Of a stretch of 5,228 nt of DNA, positions 5,192-5,228 are shown one piece after another (the first letter of the stretch is position 1; each line of letters begins with the position of its first letter). The notes under the pieces were generated by a model, which searched no databases, was not told the origin of the DNA, and saw only the letters and a program-made list of their open reading frames with translations. This DNA comes from Methanosarcina sp. (GTDB lineage Archaea; Halobacteriota; Methanosarcinia; Methanosarcinales; Methanosarcinaceae). The translations under genes were made by a program, and so were the position numbers. The stretch is taken from contig JADGNM010000210.1 in NCBI GenBank assembly GCA_017883485.1, forward strand, positions 1 through 5,228. The letters are read 5' to 3'.

Positions 5192-5228
5192 CGTTATCTT
5201 GGAATTGTTTAGTGTTCTATGACAAGAC

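Larger units (their letters stand above)
4280..5228. other. Gene-free region upstream of the ABC operon
   Basis: About 950 AT-rich bases with no supportable gene. Two short plus-strand open frames (4400-4582 and 4575-4775) lack ribosome sites and recognisable domains. The region contains candidate operon promoters (4373-4386 and 4468-4476), the phased GACC/GGTC array (4496-4542), an inverted-repeat-bounded segment (4616-4783), a small AT hairpin (CTTTTA-ATAA-TAAAAG, 4795-4810), a hairpin at 4976-5005, and a long GC-rich nested hairpin at 5143-5191. Positions about 4811-4950 and 5006-5140 are plain AT-rich sequence with T-runs, in which I see nothing definite. Confidence 0.6.

Noticed and set aside
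5114..5228. Minus-strand open stretch entering from the right edge through the GC hairpin
   Set aside because: About 37 codons with no recognisable protein tail; the hairpin symmetry explains the sequence better than coding does.

Overview
The window looks archaeal and most likely comes from a Methanosarcina-type methanogen. The evidence is AT-rich non-coding DNA, strong GGAGG ribosome binding sites, an S-layer-like CARDB protein encoded between ABC transporter genes, and the tail of an IS630-family transposase with Methanosarcina-like sequence. The genus is an inference from gene style; no rRNA or marker gene is present.

Layout. Positions 2-79 (+) hold the last 25 codons of an IS630-type transposase whose body lies outside the window. 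Positions 80-711 are non-coding and include a GC-rich patch next to the transposase end. Positions 712-4279 hold one minus-strand operon of three genes, transcribed from right to left: an ABC ATPase (4279 to 3354), a secreted, membrane-anchored CARDB/COG1361-type protein (3357 to 2014), and a MacB/FtsX-type permease (about 1953 to 712). The ATPase stop and the surface-protein start overlap as ATGA, and the gap before the permease is only about 60 bases. Positions 4280-5228 contain no supported gene but have several structures. These are candidate promoter elements for the operon, a helically phased GACC/GGTC array, a pair of inverted repeats enclosing about 170 bp that looks like a small mobile element or IS remnant, and two hairpins, one of them long, nested and GC-rich.

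How the genes work together. The ATPase and permease would form a MacB/LolCDE-type (type VII) ABC complex, which uses cytoplasmic ATP hydrolysis to drive movement of an extracytoplasmic domain. The middle protein, with a signal peptide, Ig-like domains and one C-terminal membrane anchor, sits where a periplasmic adaptor (MacA-like) gene would be in bacteria and may be its archaeal surface partner. The substrate cannot be told from the sequence.

Main oddities. The ATPase gene has lost one base immediately after the Walker B motif (at about 3555), removing the D-loop and H-loop, although the rest of the reading frame is perfectly preserved. The permease lacks ATG, GTG or TTG at the position its good Shine-Dalgarno predicts; an ATT stands there instead. 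Either the operon is freshly decaying, or there are sequence errors, or it uses rare start and recoding signals.
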